From: Clostridiales bacterium | GTDB taxonomy: Bacteria > Bacillota_A > Clostridia > Saccharofermentanales > Saccharofermentanaceae | Reading direction: 5' to 3' | DNA: 64,000 nucleotides | NCBI GenBank assembly: GCA_024695545.1 | Contig: JAILHZ010000156.1 | Coordinates: forward strand, 1-64,000 | Shown here: one piece after another, positions 1-9,012 of the stretch | Numbering within the stretch: position 1 is the first letter of the stretch | How the letters are laid out: each line of letters opens with the position of its first letter | Translations under genes and position numbers: made by a program | The notes under the pieces: generated by a model | What the model saw: the letters and a program-made list of their open reading frames with translations, nothing else | The model's database searches: none | Told to the model about the DNA's origin: nothing

Positions 1-1014
1 ACCGTTTCTTGTCTGGAGCATGTAGAGCTTACCGTGCTCAACCGTGAACTCCATATCCTGCATGTCGCGGTAGTGCTTTTCGAGAATGGAGCATACTTCA
101 GTGAACTGCTTGAATGCCTCCGGGAACTTCTCCTGCATCTCAGCGATCTTCATCGGAGTACGAACGCCTGCAACAACGTCCTCGCCCTGAGCGTTTGTCA
201 GGAACTCACCGAAGAGGCCCTTGTTACCAGTTGCCGGGTCACGTGTGAAAGCAACACCGGTACCGCAATCGTCGCCCATGTTACCGAAAGCCATGGACTG
301 TACGTTAACAGCTGTACCCCAGGAATACGGGATATCGTTGTCACGACGGTAGACGTTGGCACGCGGGTTGTCCCAGGAACGGAATACGGCTTTGATCGCG
401 CCCATGAGCTGTTCCTTCGGATCTGTCGGGAAATCAGAACCGATCTTTGCCTTGTACTCAGCCTTGAACTGGTTAGCGAGTTCCTTGAGATCGTCAGCGT
501 TAAGTTCAACGTCCTGCTTAACGCCCTTTTCTGCCTTCATCTTATCGATGAGCTCTTCGAAGTACTTCTTACCGACTTCCATAACTACGTCGGAGTACAT
601 CTGGATAAATCTTCTGTAGCAGTCCCAAGCCCAGCGCGGGTTATTGGACTTTTCTGCGATAACATTAACAACTTCCTCATTAAGACCGAGGTTAAGGATC
701 GTGTCCATCATACCCGGCATGGAAGCTCTCGCACCGGAACGGACAGAAACGAGAAGCGGGTTCTCGAGGTCACCGAACTTCTTACCGGTGATCTCCTCCA
801 TCTTGCCGATGTACTCAAGGATCTGTGCGAAGATCTCGTCGTTGATCTGACGACCGTCTTCATAATACTTCGTACAAGCCTCTGTGGTGATCGTAAATCC
901 CTGCGGAACAGGAAGTCCCAGGTTGGTCATCTCAGCAAGGTTTGCACCCTTACCGCCGAGGAGCTCACGCATGTTGCCGTTGCCCTCAGAAAACAAGTAA
1001 ACATATTTAGTCAT
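1..1014 (-). CDS. ppdK: Pyruvate phosphate dikinase, N-terminal part (runs off the window)
   Basis: This enzyme interconverts pyruvate, ATP and phosphate with phosphoenolpyruvate, AMP and pyrophosphate, a cytosolic step of PPi-linked glycolysis common in anaerobes. About 338 residues are present, starting MTKYVYLFSEGNGNMRELLG. The N-terminal nucleotide-binding domain is visible in GGKGANLAEM, VSVRSGARASMPGMMDT and GKLYMLQTRNG. The ATG at 1014 is preceded by a weak AAAGGCGGG site. The phosphohistidine and PEP-binding domains lie beyond base 1. It follows glyS by about 147 bases with an AAAAGCAC motif between them, so it may have its own promoter. The family call is secure. Confidence 0.95.
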   Translation of the reverse strand, partial: MTKYVYLFSEGNGNMRELLGGKGANLAEMTNLGLPVPQGFTITTEACTKYYEDGRQINDEIFAQILEYIGKMEEITGKKFGDLENPLLVSVRSGARASMPGMMDTILNLGLNEEVVNVIAEKSNNPRWAWDCYRRFIQMYSDVVMEVGKKYFEELIDKMKAEKGVKQDVELNADDLKELANQFKAEYKAKIGSDFPTDPKEQLMGAIKAVFRSWDNPRANVYRRDNDIPYSWGTAVNVQSMAFGNMGDDCGTGVAFTRDPATGNKGLFGEFLTNAQGEDVVAGVRTPMKIAEMQEKFPEAFKQFTEVCSILEKHYRDMQDMEFTVEHGKLYMLQTRNG

Positions 1015-1064
1015 TGTTTAGCCCGCCTTTCAAAATATTAATTACTTCATACTCTATTTTTACG

Positions 1065-1072
1065 GTGCTTTT
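1065..1072 (-). repeat. Intergenic copy of the AAAAGCAC octamer
   Basis: An exact copy, in the form GAAAAGCAC on the minus strand, lies in the glyS-ppdK gap. It overlaps a possible TTGAAA -35 box for ppdK. It is one of 30 copies counted in the window (see findings). Confidence 0.6.
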
Positions 1073-1160
1073 CAAGTGGGAGTCTCGAAATACACCTAAA
1101 AACCAAATTATTTTGCCCGATTTCTGATTATGGAAACCGGGTCTTCGTCCGGCCTCTTTA

Positions 1161-2594
1161 TCAGAAGTCGAACTTGCCCTCGAAGAACTCACCGAGCTTG
1201 TCGATCGGGAAACGGATATTGCCCGGCTCGTACTCGACGTTCTTCATGGAGTCTCTCTCTCGGATCGTGACACAGTTATCGTTCTCGGAATCAAAGTCAT
1301 AAACGACACAGTACGGTGTACCGATCTCGTCCTGTCTTCTGTAACGCTTACCGATGGACTGTCTGTCATCGAATTCGCACATATACTTCTTGGAAAGCTC
1401 TGCGAAGATCGGCTCGGCCTTCTCACTGAGTTTCGCGGAAAGCGGCAGGATACCGATCTTGATCGGAGCGAGGAACGGATGGAAGTGCATAACTGTACGT
1501 ACATCTTCCTTATCGCCGTCAACGATCTTCTCTTCGTCATATGCGGAGCAGAGGAATGCGAGAGTTACACGGTCAGCACCGAGCGACGGCTCGATAACGT
1601 ACGGGATGTACTTCTCGTTCTTTGCCGGATCGAAGTAAGACAGATCCTGCTTAGAGAATTCCATGTGCTGCTTGAGGTCGTAGTCGGTTCTGTCGGCAAC
1701 GCCCCAGAGTTCGCCCCATTCGCCCTCTTCCTTGAAGGGAAACCAGAACTCGAAGTCTGTGGTCGCGTTGGAATAGAAAGCCAGTTCCTTCGGATCGTGA
1801 TCTCTTGTTCTGAGCTCATCTTCCTTAAGACCAAGACCGGTAAGCCAGTTGTAGCAGTATTCTTTCCAGTACTTGAACCACTCGAGGTCAGTACCCGGCT
1901 CGCAGAAGAACTCGAGCTCCATCTGCTCGAACTCACGGGTTCTGAAGATGAAGTTACCCGGTGTGATCTCATTTCTGAAGCTCTTACCGATCTGGCAGAT
2001 ACCGAACGGGATCTTCTTTCTTGCGGAGCGCTGAACGTTCAGGAAGTTCACGAAGATACCCTGAGCGGTCTCCGGACGGAGATAAACCTCACTCTTGCTG
2101 TCTTCGGTAACACCCATAAAGGTCTTGAACATCAGGTTGAATTTTCTTACATCGGTGAAGTTATGACCGCCGCATGTCGGGCACGGAATGTTCTTTTCCT
2201 TGATATAAGCGACAAGCTCTTCATCGTTCATACCCTCGACAACAACATCGGTAATGCCGTTCTCGGCGTTATAATCTTCTACCAGTTTATCGGCACGGGC
2301 ACGGGCCTTGCACTGCTTACAGTCGATGAGCGGATCGGAAAAACCGCCAACGTGACCGGAAGCTACCCATACCTGGGGGTTCATGAGGATCGCACAGTCA
2401 ACGCCTACGTTATACGGGCTCTCCTGTACGAACTTCTTCCACCATGCAGCTTTTACGTTATTCTTGAGCTGGACACCCAGAGGACCGAAGTCCCATGCGT
2501 TTGCCAGACCACCATAAATATCGGAACCCGGATAAACGAAACCTCTTGTCTTCGCAAGGGCTACGATCTTTTCCATTGACTTCTTAGCAGGCAT
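1161..2594 (-). CDS. glyS: Glycyl-tRNA synthetase, single-chain alpha2 type
   Basis: This class II synthetase charges tRNA-Gly. The 477 residues match the one-chain dimeric form rather than the separate GlyQ/GlyS alpha2beta2 enzyme. Visible motifs are [14 protein letters not shown] near the N-terminus, motif 2 [19 protein letters not shown] and motif 3 [13 protein letters not shown] zinc-type CxxC pair (CKQC, CPTC) sits in the insertion, and an anticodon-binding domain ([17 protein letters not shown]) at the C-terminus. Its ATG overlaps the rpoZ stop codon as TAATG, so the two are probably translationally coupled. I see no T-box in front of it. Confidence 0.96.
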   Translation of the reverse strand: MPAKKSMEKIVALAKTRGFVYPGSDIYGGLANAWDFGPLGVQLKNNVKAAWWKKFVQESPYNVGVDCAILMNPQVWVASGHVGGFSDPLIDCKQCKARARADKLVEDYNAENGITDVVVEGMNDEELVAYIKEKNIPCPTCGGHNFTDVRKFNLMFKTFMGVTEDSKSEVYLRPETAQGIFVNFLNVQRSARKKIPFGICQIGKSFRNEITPGNFIFRTREFEQMELEFFCEPGTDLEWFKYWKEYCYNWLTGLGLKEDELRTRDHDPKELAFYSNATTDFEFWFPFKEEGEWGELWGVADRTDYDLKQHMEFSKQDLSYFDPAKNEKYIPYVIEPSLGADRVTLAFLCSAYDEEKIVDGDKEDVRTVMHFHPFLAPIKIGILPLSAKLSEKAEPIFAELSKKYMCEFDDRQSIGKRYRRQDEIGTPYCVVYDFDSENDNCVTIRERDSMKNVEYEPGNIRFPIDKLGEFFEGKFDF

Positions 2595-3040
2595 TAGGAT
2601 TCCTCCTCTTCCGAGTCGTCGGAATCAACTGTCTCTTCGATTTTCTCGAATTCAGCAACTTCTTCTACGAAGCTCTCAACGATCTCTTCAGATTCTTCAG
2701 TTTCAGCAGCCTCAACCGGAGCAGCTTCTTCTGCATTCTCTCCGTCAACACCTTCTGCCTCAAGGCGGGCCTGATTCTCAGCAGCCTCTTTTGCCAGGCG
2801 GCGTGCTTCCTCGATCTCCGGACGGAGCGGGACATACGGAGTATGCTGGCCTTCTACACCAACTACCTTATCTGCTGCTACTTCCTTGCAGGCAAGGGTA
2901 ACAAAGCTCGGTGTCGGGTCTTCGACCATCGGCTGTGCACCATCAACGAGCTGACGGGCGCGCTTAGCTACGAGCATGCAGAGCGAGTAGCGGCATTCGG
3001 CCTTTGGTAACAATTCTTCTACTGACGGATCTACTAACAT
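2594..3040 (-). CDS. rpoZ: RNA polymerase omega subunit with a long acidic C-terminal tail
   Basis: Omega helps assemble and stabilise RNA polymerase. Residues 1-75 carry the family core ([28 protein letters not shown]). The protein then continues for about 70 residues of Glu/Ala/Ser-rich sequence ending [10 protein letters not shown], against a usual length of 70-90 residues in total. The start at 3040 has a strong GGGAGGAAC ribosome site. It follows gmk in the common yicC-remA-gmk-rpoZ order, and its stop overlaps the glyS start. The tail is likely disordered and its role is unknown. Confidence 0.9.
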   Translation of the reverse strand: MLVDPSVEELLPKAECRYSLCMLVAKRARQLVDGAQPMVEDPTPSFVTLACKEVAADKVVGVEGQHTPYVPLRPEIEEARRLAKEAAENQARLEAEGVDGENAEEAAPVEAAETEESEEIVESFVEEVAEFEKIEETVDSDDSEEEES

Positions 3041-3112
3041 TTTTCGTTCCTCCCTTTCGGTTCTCCTTTACAAGAACAATTCATTTCTCCATATCTGCAA
3101 GCGGCTTTTCGG

Positions 3113-3165
3113 CCGCGTCGCGTCTTCTTTATCTGCGGGCGGTATCAAGCACCGCGTCGCGTCTT
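3113..3165. repeat. Two-copy direct repeat between gmk and rpoZ
   Basis: The 14-mer CCGCGTCGCGTCTT occurs at 3113-3126 and again at 3152-3165, 39 bases apart, the second copy just after the gmk stop. It is too short to assign a role; it could be part of an RNA structure in the gmk-rpoZ transcript. Confidence 0.5.
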
Positions 3166-3167
3166 AC

Positions 3168-3773
3168 TTATTCCGCAAGAAGGTCGTCGACCTCTCTGCT
3201 TCTTCTTATATACCGCGCATGCTCTGCGGCAACGATCGCGGCAATCTCTCCGGCGGCCTGGTCAACGGTGCTGTTCGTCACAACATAGTCGAACTTCGGC
3301 GCATCGACAATTTCTTTCTTCGCCTGGCCCAGGCGCTTCAGCACCTGTTCTTCCGTCTCGGTGCCTCTGCCGCGGAGACGGTTGCCCAGTTCTTCGATCG
3401 ACGGCGGAAGAAGGAAGATCGTTACTGTCTCTTCAAACTTCTCCTTCAGTGCCAGCGAGCCTGCCACGGTCAGATCCAGAAGGACATCCTGTCCCTTACC
3501 CGACATCGTGATCAGGGGCGTCAGCGGTGTGCCGTAGTAGTTGCCCACATATACGTCGTATTCGATGATCTCGCCTTCCGCGATGAGTTTCTCAAACTCT
3601 TCCTTCGAGCGGAAGTAGTACTCGATGCCGTCCTTCTCTTCTCCGCGCGGATCACGGGAGGTGACTGAGATCGACTGCCCGAAGTCCGGGATCATCTCAC
3701 GAAGCTTAGCGATTATAGTACCCTTTCCGACACCGGAAGGACCGGAGATCGATACGATCAGACCATTACTCAT
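3168..3773 (-). CDS. gmk: Guanylate kinase
   Basis: This enzyme phosphorylates GMP to GDP with ATP in the cytosol. The P-loop ISGPSGVGKGTI is at residues 8-19, followed by the GMP-binding TSRDPRGEEKDGIEYYF, and the 201-residue length is normal. The start overlaps the remA stop by four bases (ATGA), so the two are coupled. The yicC-remA-gmk-rpoZ neighbourhood is typical of Firmicutes and confirms the call. Confidence 0.97.
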   Translation of the reverse strand: MSNGLIVSISGPSGVGKGTIIAKLREMIPDFGQSISVTSRDPRGEEKDGIEYYFRSKEEFEKLIAEGEIIEYDVYVGNYYGTPLTPLITMSGKGQDVLLDLTVAGSLALKEKFEETVTIFLLPPSIEELGNRLRGRGTETEEQVLKRLGQAKKEIVDAPKFDYVVTNSTVDQAAGEIAAIVAAEHARYIRRSREVDDLLAE

Positions 3774-4021
3774 TTCCTGCCTCCTTCTGCCTTACCCAGC
3801 ATCTCGGAGATCTCCTCCGGCGCGAGCGCCGAAAGAACGATATGTCCACTGTCTGTGACCAGAACAGCTTTACTCTTCTTTCCGGAAGAACAGTCTACAA
3901 GAGCGCCTCTGTCTCTGGCATCCTGCACCAGTCTTCGGATCGGAGCCGATTCTGCTCCGGCCACACAGACTAATCTCGTGCTTGAAACCATATTGCCGAA
4001 TCCGATATCAATAAACGCCAT
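3770..4021 (-). CDS. remA: RemA-like regulator (DUF370)
   Basis: This 83-residue DNA-binding protein belongs to the DUF370/RemA family, whose Bacillus member activates biofilm matrix genes. Family features are MAFIDIGFGNMVSSTRLVCV at the start and SGHIVLSALAPEEI near the end. The central VQDARDRGALVDCSSGKKSKA also fits. It lies in its usual place between yicC and gmk. Targets in this organism cannot be inferred. Confidence 0.92.
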   Translation of the reverse strand: MAFIDIGFGNMVSSTRLVCVAGAESAPIRRLVQDARDRGALVDCSSGKKSKAVLVTDSGHIVLSALAPEEISEMLGKAEGGRK

Positions 4022-4040
4022 TGTTTTCTTTACTTCCCTC

Positions 4041-4928
4041 TTATGCCAGATTCTGGATCTGCTCTCTGATCTTTTCCAGTTCTGTCTTCATGTCCAGAAC
4101 GTAATTAGTGATGGTAATATCATTTGCCTTCGAACCGATGGTGTTGACCTCACGGTTCATCTCCTGAAGGATGAAGTCGAGGCGCTTGCCAATACTGCCC
4201 GTACCCTTCAGGGTATCGCGGAGCTGGTTCATGTGGCTACTGAGTCTCGTGAGTTCCTCATCGATCGCGCACTTATCTGCAAATACGGCGACCTCTGCCT
4301 CACGTCTTGTTTCATCATAAACAAGGTTCGCCTTCTCATCGAGAAGATCCTGGATCCTTGCCATCAGGCGCTCTCTGTATTCACCCGGAACCAGCGGAGC
4401 TCTCAGCTTCACTGCCGCGTGCATGCTCTCAAAGCTGTTGACCTTGTCGAGAAGGTCATTGACCAGTTTCTCGCCCTCAACGGCTCTCATCTTCAGGATG
4501 TCATCGATCGCCGCATCAAGAACAGGCAGAAGTTCAGCGCCTGCTTCTTCCGGTGTCAGGCTGTTCGCTTTCGCGATCAGGACATCCGGGCATCTTGCGA
4601 TCTGATAGGCATCGGAATTATCTTCGCGTCCAGTCAGTCCGGCAATCTTCTTCACTGCGTCGGAATATGCCTTGGCCAGACCCTCATTCAGTTCAACGGT
4701 GGAGTTGCCGTCACCGACATCCTCGATGGTAACAAATACATCGATCTTGCCTCGGATCAGGCGGTCGGTGATCTTCTCGCGGATCTTCGTCTCGAGGACG
4801 GCATATCCTCTTGGCATACGTACAGATATATCACAAAAACGGTTATTTACTGATTTGATTTCTACCAGATAGCGCCGTGTAGTATATGTAGCCTCGGCGC
4901 GGCCATACCCCGTCATGCTGAATGCCAT
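4041..4928 (-). CDS. yicC: YicC-family endoribonuclease
   Basis: YicC/YloC proteins are RNases linked to RNA turnover. The family start MAFSMTGYGRAEA and the C-terminal DITITNYVLDMKTELEKIRE are clear. I place the start at 4928; the frame stays open 20 codons upstream, but that part reads like a leader. No good Shine-Dalgarno site is seen. A promoter (TTGCAA, 17 bases, TATAAT) at 5003-5031 gives a leader of about 70 bases. It heads the yicC-remA-gmk-rpoZ-glyS run. Confidence 0.92.
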   Translation of the reverse strand: MAFSMTGYGRAEATYTTRRYLVEIKSVNNRFCDISVRMPRGYAVLETKIREKITDRLIRGKIDVFVTIEDVGDGNSTVELNEGLAKAYSDAVKKIAGLTGREDNSDAYQIARCPDVLIAKANSLTPEEAGAELLPVLDAAIDDILKMRAVEGEKLVNDLLDKVNSFESMHAAVKLRAPLVPGEYRERLMARIQDLLDEKANLVYDETRREAEVAVFADKCAIDEELTRLSSHMNQLRDTLKGTGSIGKRLDFILQEMNREVNTIGSKANDITITNYVLDMKTELEKIREQIQNLA

Positions 4929-5002
4929 GCGAAAAACCCCGTTTCGTAAGAATATGCGCTCGCGTGGCAGAACTGCCGCAGGGCGCATTTTTGGTACGTA
5001 AA

Positions 5003-5031
5003 ATTATAGTACAGGGCGCAAAATCTTGCAA
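5003..5031 (-). promoter_or_regulatory. Promoter for yicC-remA-gmk
   Basis: On the minus strand TTGCAA (5026-5031) and TATAAT (5003-5008) are separated by 17 bases, upstream of the yicC start. The GC-rich leader between them and yicC contains GCGGCAG/CTGCC complementarity that could form a hairpin. Confidence 0.65.
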
Positions 5032-5131
5032 GTGTCAAAATTGTGATTTGTCTTACTGCCGCAGGCGTTACAAAAAATTTTCAACTCGACATTTCCGCCG
5101 CATTTTTTGTCAAAAACGGGGTATCCGGCAG

Positions 5132-5914
5132 TTATTCCGCCACCAGAATCGGGTCAAACCTCACATAATCGGCCGCGATCAGACGGTATTCGACACCGTT
5201 CTTCTCACCGTTAAAGGCATTCTGGTGGGCTCTTCCGTGCAGGTGTCCGTAAAGGCAGAGATCCACCCCGTAGTTTTCCAGTGCTTTTGTAAAACCATTC
5301 TCATTTCCGGTCGAGTAGATCGGCGGATAGTGGAGCATCGCGATCCTTCTTACAGAAGACGGATCTTTGGAAACGGAAGTATCGGATATAAGTGCTTTTG
5401 CATCGGAAGATTCGCCATCGGCTTCGCCCGATTCGAAGGCGCGAAGGGAGTCCTCAAGGGATCTCTCAAGACGACCGACCTCACGCAGATAAATCTTTTC
5501 GTCATCCTTCTTGCTCTCCGGATTCTCCGGAAGGAGCCAGCCACGCGTGCCCGCGATCAGGGTATTCTCCACGACGAAGCCCTTGTTCTTCAGGATCTTC
5601 ATGGAAGTCAGGCCGTGCGACGCCATGTACTCCTCGACCTTCTTGGTCGTGCCCCACCAGTAGTCGTGATTGCCTTTGCTCAGGATCTTCGTGCCGGGCA
5701 GTGACTCGATGAACTCGAGATCCGCAAGCGCCTCGTCCATGGAGATGCCCCAGGAAATATCGCCCGGGATCAGAACAGTATCCGTGGGGCGGACCTTCGC
5801 GCGCCAGTTGCTCTCGAGGCGCTCGACATGGTCATTCCAGGAAGAGCCGAAAACATCCATCGGCTTATCGACCGACAGCCCGAGGTGCAGATCTGCGATG
5901 GCAAAAATACTCAT
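5132..5914 (-). CDS. Calcineurin-like metallophosphoesterase
   Basis: A 260-residue cytosolic phosphoesterase with the five family blocks: ADLHL (residues 7-11), GDISW, GNHDYW, LHYPP and GHLHGR. The tryptophans after the GD and GNHD blocks suggest the COG1768-like subgroup of predicted phosphohydrolases. A Ser/Asp/Glu-rich stretch at about residues 155-185 is likely a loop insertion. The start at 5914 has AAAGGAACC upstream, and a promoter with TATGAT at about 5950 is plausible. The substrate is unknown. Confidence 0.85.
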   Translation of the reverse strand: MSIFAIADLHLGLSVDKPMDVFGSSWNDHVERLESNWRAKVRPTDTVLIPGDISWGISMDEALADLEFIESLPGTKILSKGNHDYWWGTTKKVEEYMASHGLTSMKILKNKGFVVENTLIAGTRGWLLPENPESKKDDEKIYLREVGRLERSLEDSLRAFESGEADGESSDAKALISDTSVSKDPSSVRRIAMLHYPPIYSTGNENGFTKALENYGVDLCLYGHLHGRAHQNAFNGEKNGVEYRLIAADYVRFDPILVAE

Positions 5915-5982
5915 GTCTCCGGTTCCTTTCTAAAGGCATTGTCTGGAAATATCATACCATATTTGCTGCACGGTCAGATGAA

Positions 5983-6130
5983 GGGACTAATCTTCCCTAA
6001 TATTTGACCAGTTATCTGACTTTCGGCTTATTTGTCAGAAATCGGGACTAATTTTCGAAATTATTAGACCAGTTATCTGACTATTGGCCCATTTGTCTAA
6101 CAACTGGACTAATTCCGATATAGAATCTGA
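5983..6130. repeat. 61-base tandem repeat, about 2.4 copies
   Basis: Units begin at 5983, 6044 and 6105, each with (G/T)GGACTAAT. The first two share GACCAGTTATCTGAC at the same offset and are exactly 61 bases long; the third is shortened by the end of uvrC. Each unit also contains dyads, for example CCAGTT at 6069 with AACTGG at 6102. The array fills the gap between uvrC and the phosphoesterase gene, just upstream of the latter's likely promoter. Confidence 0.8.
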
Positions 6131-6137
6131 CGTCTTA

Positions 6138-8006
6138 TCAGACATTCTGAAAATGCGCAAGGATCGCGTCAGCGTCTTTCTCCGTGATGCGCTCCGCCTC
6201 TAGAAGCTGCTCTTTTGTCGCCTGGGAGATCGCCTTGATCGAGCCGAAGTGCTTCATGAGGATCTTTCTCTTGGCCGTGCCGATGCCCGGGATCGTCTCG
6301 AGCGAATAGGTGAGATTCCTCTTCTTGCTGAGTTTCCGCTGATAGGTGATCGCGAATCGGTGAACTTCATTCTGGATGCCGGTGATCAGACGGAAAAGCA
6401 CCATCATTTCTTCGTCTTCTCTGGCGTCCTCTGCAAGATCGATGGTCTCGCCATCAATCGTCACCAGCCCGTGCGTCCTGTGTCTTCTGTCCTTGACCAT
6501 GCCGGCCAGCTGGACCTTATCGGAAAGTCCCAGTTCCTCGAGCACCTCATAGATCGCATGCACCTGACCGAGTCCGCCGTCGGCGAGGATCAGGTCCGGC
6601 ATCTTTCCGAACTTCTCATCGTCCGCATGTGCGAAGCGGCGCGTCAGGACTTCCTTCATGGACGCGTAGTCATCCTGGCCTTCCACAGTCTTGATCTTAA
6701 ACAGCCTGTACGCCTGCTTATCCGGGCGTCCGTCGGTAAATACCACCATGCCGCCGCAGCGGTCATCGTTACCGAGATTACTGATATCGTAGGACTCGAT
6801 CCGCTTTGGAACGTCGCGGAGCGAGAGTTTGTCGCAAAGGAGCTGAAGCGCGGTCTCGACGCTCTGCTGCGAAGTGCCGACACGAAGGATACGGCGGCGG
6901 AGCGCCTCTTTCGCATTTGCGTTCGCCATCTCGAGAAGCCGTGCGCCATCGCCGCGGGATGGCACATGCAGGGATACCTTATGTCCCGCCATATCACACA
7001 GTGCCTGCTCGACAGAGTCGTGATCCTCGAGATCGATCGACACCAGGATCTCTTTCGGGATCTCTGCAGCTGTCGGATAATACTGCATAAGGAAAGCCTC
7101 GAGAAGACTCTCTTCAGACTCGCCTTCATCCTTCAGGAAATAAGTAGAAGATCCGATGATTCGGCCGCCACGAAGTTCGAGTTTCCGGAAGCACATCTCA
7201 CCTGCGTCACGGAAGAATCCGACGGCATCACGGTCCGACTCGCGCGGGAACGATACATTCTGGCTGGCCATCACGGTACGAAGCGCCTGCAGGCGGTCGC
7301 GGTAGACCGCCGCCTTCTCGAAATCGAGCGCCTCCGACGCTGCTTCCATCTGTGCTTCCAGATCGCGAAGAATACCATCGTATTTTCCCTCAAAGAAACG
7401 GCACATGTCTTCCATGACTTTTCTATACTCTTCCACCGGAACATCTCCGCGGCACGGACCCACGCAGCGCCCGATGTGGTAGTTAAGGCAGGCGCGTTCT
7501 TTTCCGATATCACGAGGAAGGACCTTGCGGCAGGTCTTCGTCGGGAAGATATCGCGGAGCGCCTGAAGCGCGCGGTAAAGATCGCCGCCGAGGAAGGGTC
7601 CGTAGTACTTTGCGCCGACCATGTTTTTGTCGGGGCGGAAGACCTTCATGATGCGCGGATACTCCTCCTGCATCGTGATGCACACATAGGGGAAACCCTT
7701 GTCATCACGGAGAAGGATATTGTAGTGAGGCTGGTATCTTTTGATGAGATTGCACTCGAGCAGAAGTGCCTCGAGTTCGGAGCCGACAACAACATATTCA
7801 AAATCGGCTACGTGGGAGATCATAGCAAGGACCTTCGCGTTACCCTGCGGGTTCTTGCCGAAGTAGGAGCGGAGACGGTTTCGAAGGTTCTTCGCTTTTC
7901 CTACATATATGACAGAATCCGAGGCGTCCTTCATCAGGTACACTCCCGGATCCGTAGGTACTATATCTAATCTTGCGTCGAATTTGGAAACTTCGGCACC
8001 ACTCAT
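6138..8006 (-). CDS. uvrC: Excinuclease ABC subunit C
   Basis: UvrC makes both incisions in nucleotide excision repair with UvrA and UvrB. The 622 residues show the GIY-YIG domain (GVYLMKD and VIYVGKAKNLRNR, residues 21-45) and a UVR motif (ALDFEKAAVYRDR, about 225-240). The RNase-H-like half (IESYDISNLG, MPDLILADGG) and C-terminal helix-hairpin-helix (IPGIGTAKRKILMKHFG) are also present. Its ATG overlaps the stop of the upstream HPr-like gene as ATGA, so they are co-translated. The 61-base repeat array follows it. Confidence 0.97.
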   Translation of the reverse strand: MSGAEVSKFDARLDIVPTDPGVYLMKDASDSVIYVGKAKNLRNRLRSYFGKNPQGNAKVLAMISHVADFEYVVVGSELEALLLECNLIKRYQPHYNILLRDDKGFPYVCITMQEEYPRIMKVFRPDKNMVGAKYYGPFLGGDLYRALQALRDIFPTKTCRKVLPRDIGKERACLNYHIGRCVGPCRGDVPVEEYRKVMEDMCRFFEGKYDGILRDLEAQMEAASEALDFEKAAVYRDRLQALRTVMASQNVSFPRESDRDAVGFFRDAGEMCFRKLELRGGRIIGSSTYFLKDEGESEESLLEAFLMQYYPTAAEIPKEILVSIDLEDHDSVEQALCDMAGHKVSLHVPSRGDGARLLEMANANAKEALRRRILRVGTSQQSVETALQLLCDKLSLRDVPKRIESYDISNLGNDDRCGGMVVFTDGRPDKQAYRLFKIKTVEGQDDYASMKEVLTRRFAHADDEKFGKMPDLILADGGLGQVHAIYEVLEELGLSDKVQLAGMVKDRRHRTHGLVTIDGETIDLAEDAREDEEMMVLFRLITGIQNEVHRFAITYQRKLSKKRNLTYSLETIPGIGTAKRKILMKHFGSIKAISQATKEQLLEAERITEKDADAILAHFQNV

Positions 8007-8266
8007 TGGATCTTAGGATCGTTGAGATAGCCTGCCAGAGCTTCGACAGCTTCGTCCTGATCGATACCATCAGCGGTGATCTCGATTTCTGCATCGTTCT
8101 CGATTCCCAGAGACATAACACCAAGAAGGCTCTTCGCATTCGCGCGTCTGCCGGATCTGGTAAGATAGATGCTGCTCTTAAATGCAGAAGCCTTCTGGAT
8201 AAGGATCGCAACCGCCTTCATCTGGAGCGCTTCATCGCACTGAAAAGTAACTGTCTGAGAAACCAT
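8003..8266 (-). CDS. HPr-family protein with Gln15 and Ser46 (Crh-like)
   Basis: This 87-residue HPr-fold protein starts at 8266, behind a perfect GGAGG. Counting from that start, the position of the PTS phosphohistidine, residue 15, is Gln (EALQMKAVA), while the regulatory serine is retained at residue 46 (ANAKSLLGVMSLGI). Loss of His15 with Ser46 kept is the hallmark of Crh of Bacillus, a CcpA co-effector phosphorylated by HPr kinase that cannot pass phosphate to sugars. It therefore more likely acts in catabolite control than transport. No HPr kinase or CcpA gene is in the window. It is coupled to uvrC. Confidence 0.85.
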   Translation of the reverse strand: MVSQTVTFQCDEALQMKAVAILIQKASAFKSSIYLTRSGRRANAKSLLGVMSLGIENDAEIEITADGIDQDEAVEALAGYLNDPKIQ

Positions 8267-8354
8267 GTTTCTTCCTCCTCGAGGTTCATATATTCCATGT
8301 TTGCGGGCAGGTCCTGATCCCATGCGCAAACTTCCGTTTTTATGCTACAAGGAA

Positions 8355-8383
8355 AGTATATGAACACTTAAGTTTAATGTCAA
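8355..8383 (-). promoter_or_regulatory. Promoter for the Crh-like HPr and uvrC
   Basis: TTGACA (8378-8383) and TATACT (8355-8360) lie on the minus strand with a 17-base spacer, about 90 bases upstream of the HPr-like start. This is one of the best promoter matches in the window. Confidence 0.75.
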
Positions 8384-8463
8384 TCTTTTGCGGAAGGCGT
8401 GCATTTAATTTCGTGTTTTTGCGATAAAGTCGCATGTTTCGGCGGAATTTTCTTGTCAATCTG

Positions 8464-8913
8464 TCAAATAGAAAGAGTGAACAGAATCGCGTCATCCTTC
8501 GGCGCTTCGTAGTAGTTCTTTCTCCGTCCGACTTCCTCAAATCCGAAGCTTCTGTATAGGTGTACGGCCGCCTCGTTTTCCGACCTGACTTCAAGGTGGA
8601 TCTTACCGATCTTCTTTTCTTCTGCAAAAGCACTTATCTCCTGCAGCAGTCTCTTTCCGAGGCCCTGTCTTCTGAACTTCCGCTTCACTGCGATGATCGC
8701 GATCTCCGCTTCATCGAGCACATACTGAAGAGCATAGTAACCGACCAGGTCTCCGGTCTCCTCATCTCTTGCCGCCACCAGTGTACGCACCTGTTCATTG
8801 GATGCAAATGCCCAGAGGGAGTCTACGCTCCACGGATCAGGAAATGACGCGATCTCGATCTCATGGATCTCTTCGAGATCGTCTTTCTTCGCTCTTTCAA
8901 AAACCAGATTCAT
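8464..8913 (-). CDS. rimI: RimI-type protein N-acetyltransferase
   Basis: This GNAT acetyltransferase is expected to acetylate the N-terminal alanine of ribosomal protein S18. It has the acetyl-CoA loop RRQGLGKRLL at about residues 82-91, then IHLEVRSENEAAVHLYRSFG and FEEVGRRKNYY, typical of RimI. The 149-residue length is normal and AAAGGAAC precedes the start. Its position after tsaE and tsaB is the common gene order, and tsaD is not in the window. The general GNAT assignment is firm, the RimI role likely. Confidence 0.88.
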   Translation of the reverse strand: MNLVFERAKKDDLEEIHEIEIASFPDPWSVDSLWAFASNEQVRTLVAARDEETGDLVGYYALQYVLDEAEIAIIAVKRKFRRQGLGKRLLQEISAFAEEKKIGKIHLEVRSENEAAVHLYRSFGFEEVGRRKNYYEAPKDDAILFTLSI

Positions 8914-9012
8914 ACCGGGTTCCTTTCTTCGCGATGAACTCGCATTCTGCGGCGCTCTTTCTGCCGCGCGGGCGTGACGGTCGTTTCTCTTTTTCAGGAT
9001 CCGTTTTTCTGA

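Noticed and set aside
34..1041. Plus-strand open frame covering the left edge
   Set aside because: The minus strand encodes clear PPDK sequence through the window edge, so the plus frame is a shadow.
1161..3040. T-box riboswitch for glyS
   Set aside because: glyS is coupled directly to rpoZ with no leader, and no T-box sequence is seen upstream of rpoZ.
5983..6130. Possible CRISPR array
   Set aside because: The 61-base units are contiguous tandem repeats with no unique spacers, and no cas gene is nearby.
6249..7970. Long plus-strand open frame of about 570 codons opposite uvrC
   Set aside because: UvrC on the other strand is unmistakable; the mirror frame has no family motifs and no ribosome site. 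The same applies to long mirror frames at 1479-2579, 28704-30053, 32541-34061 and 33835-35193.
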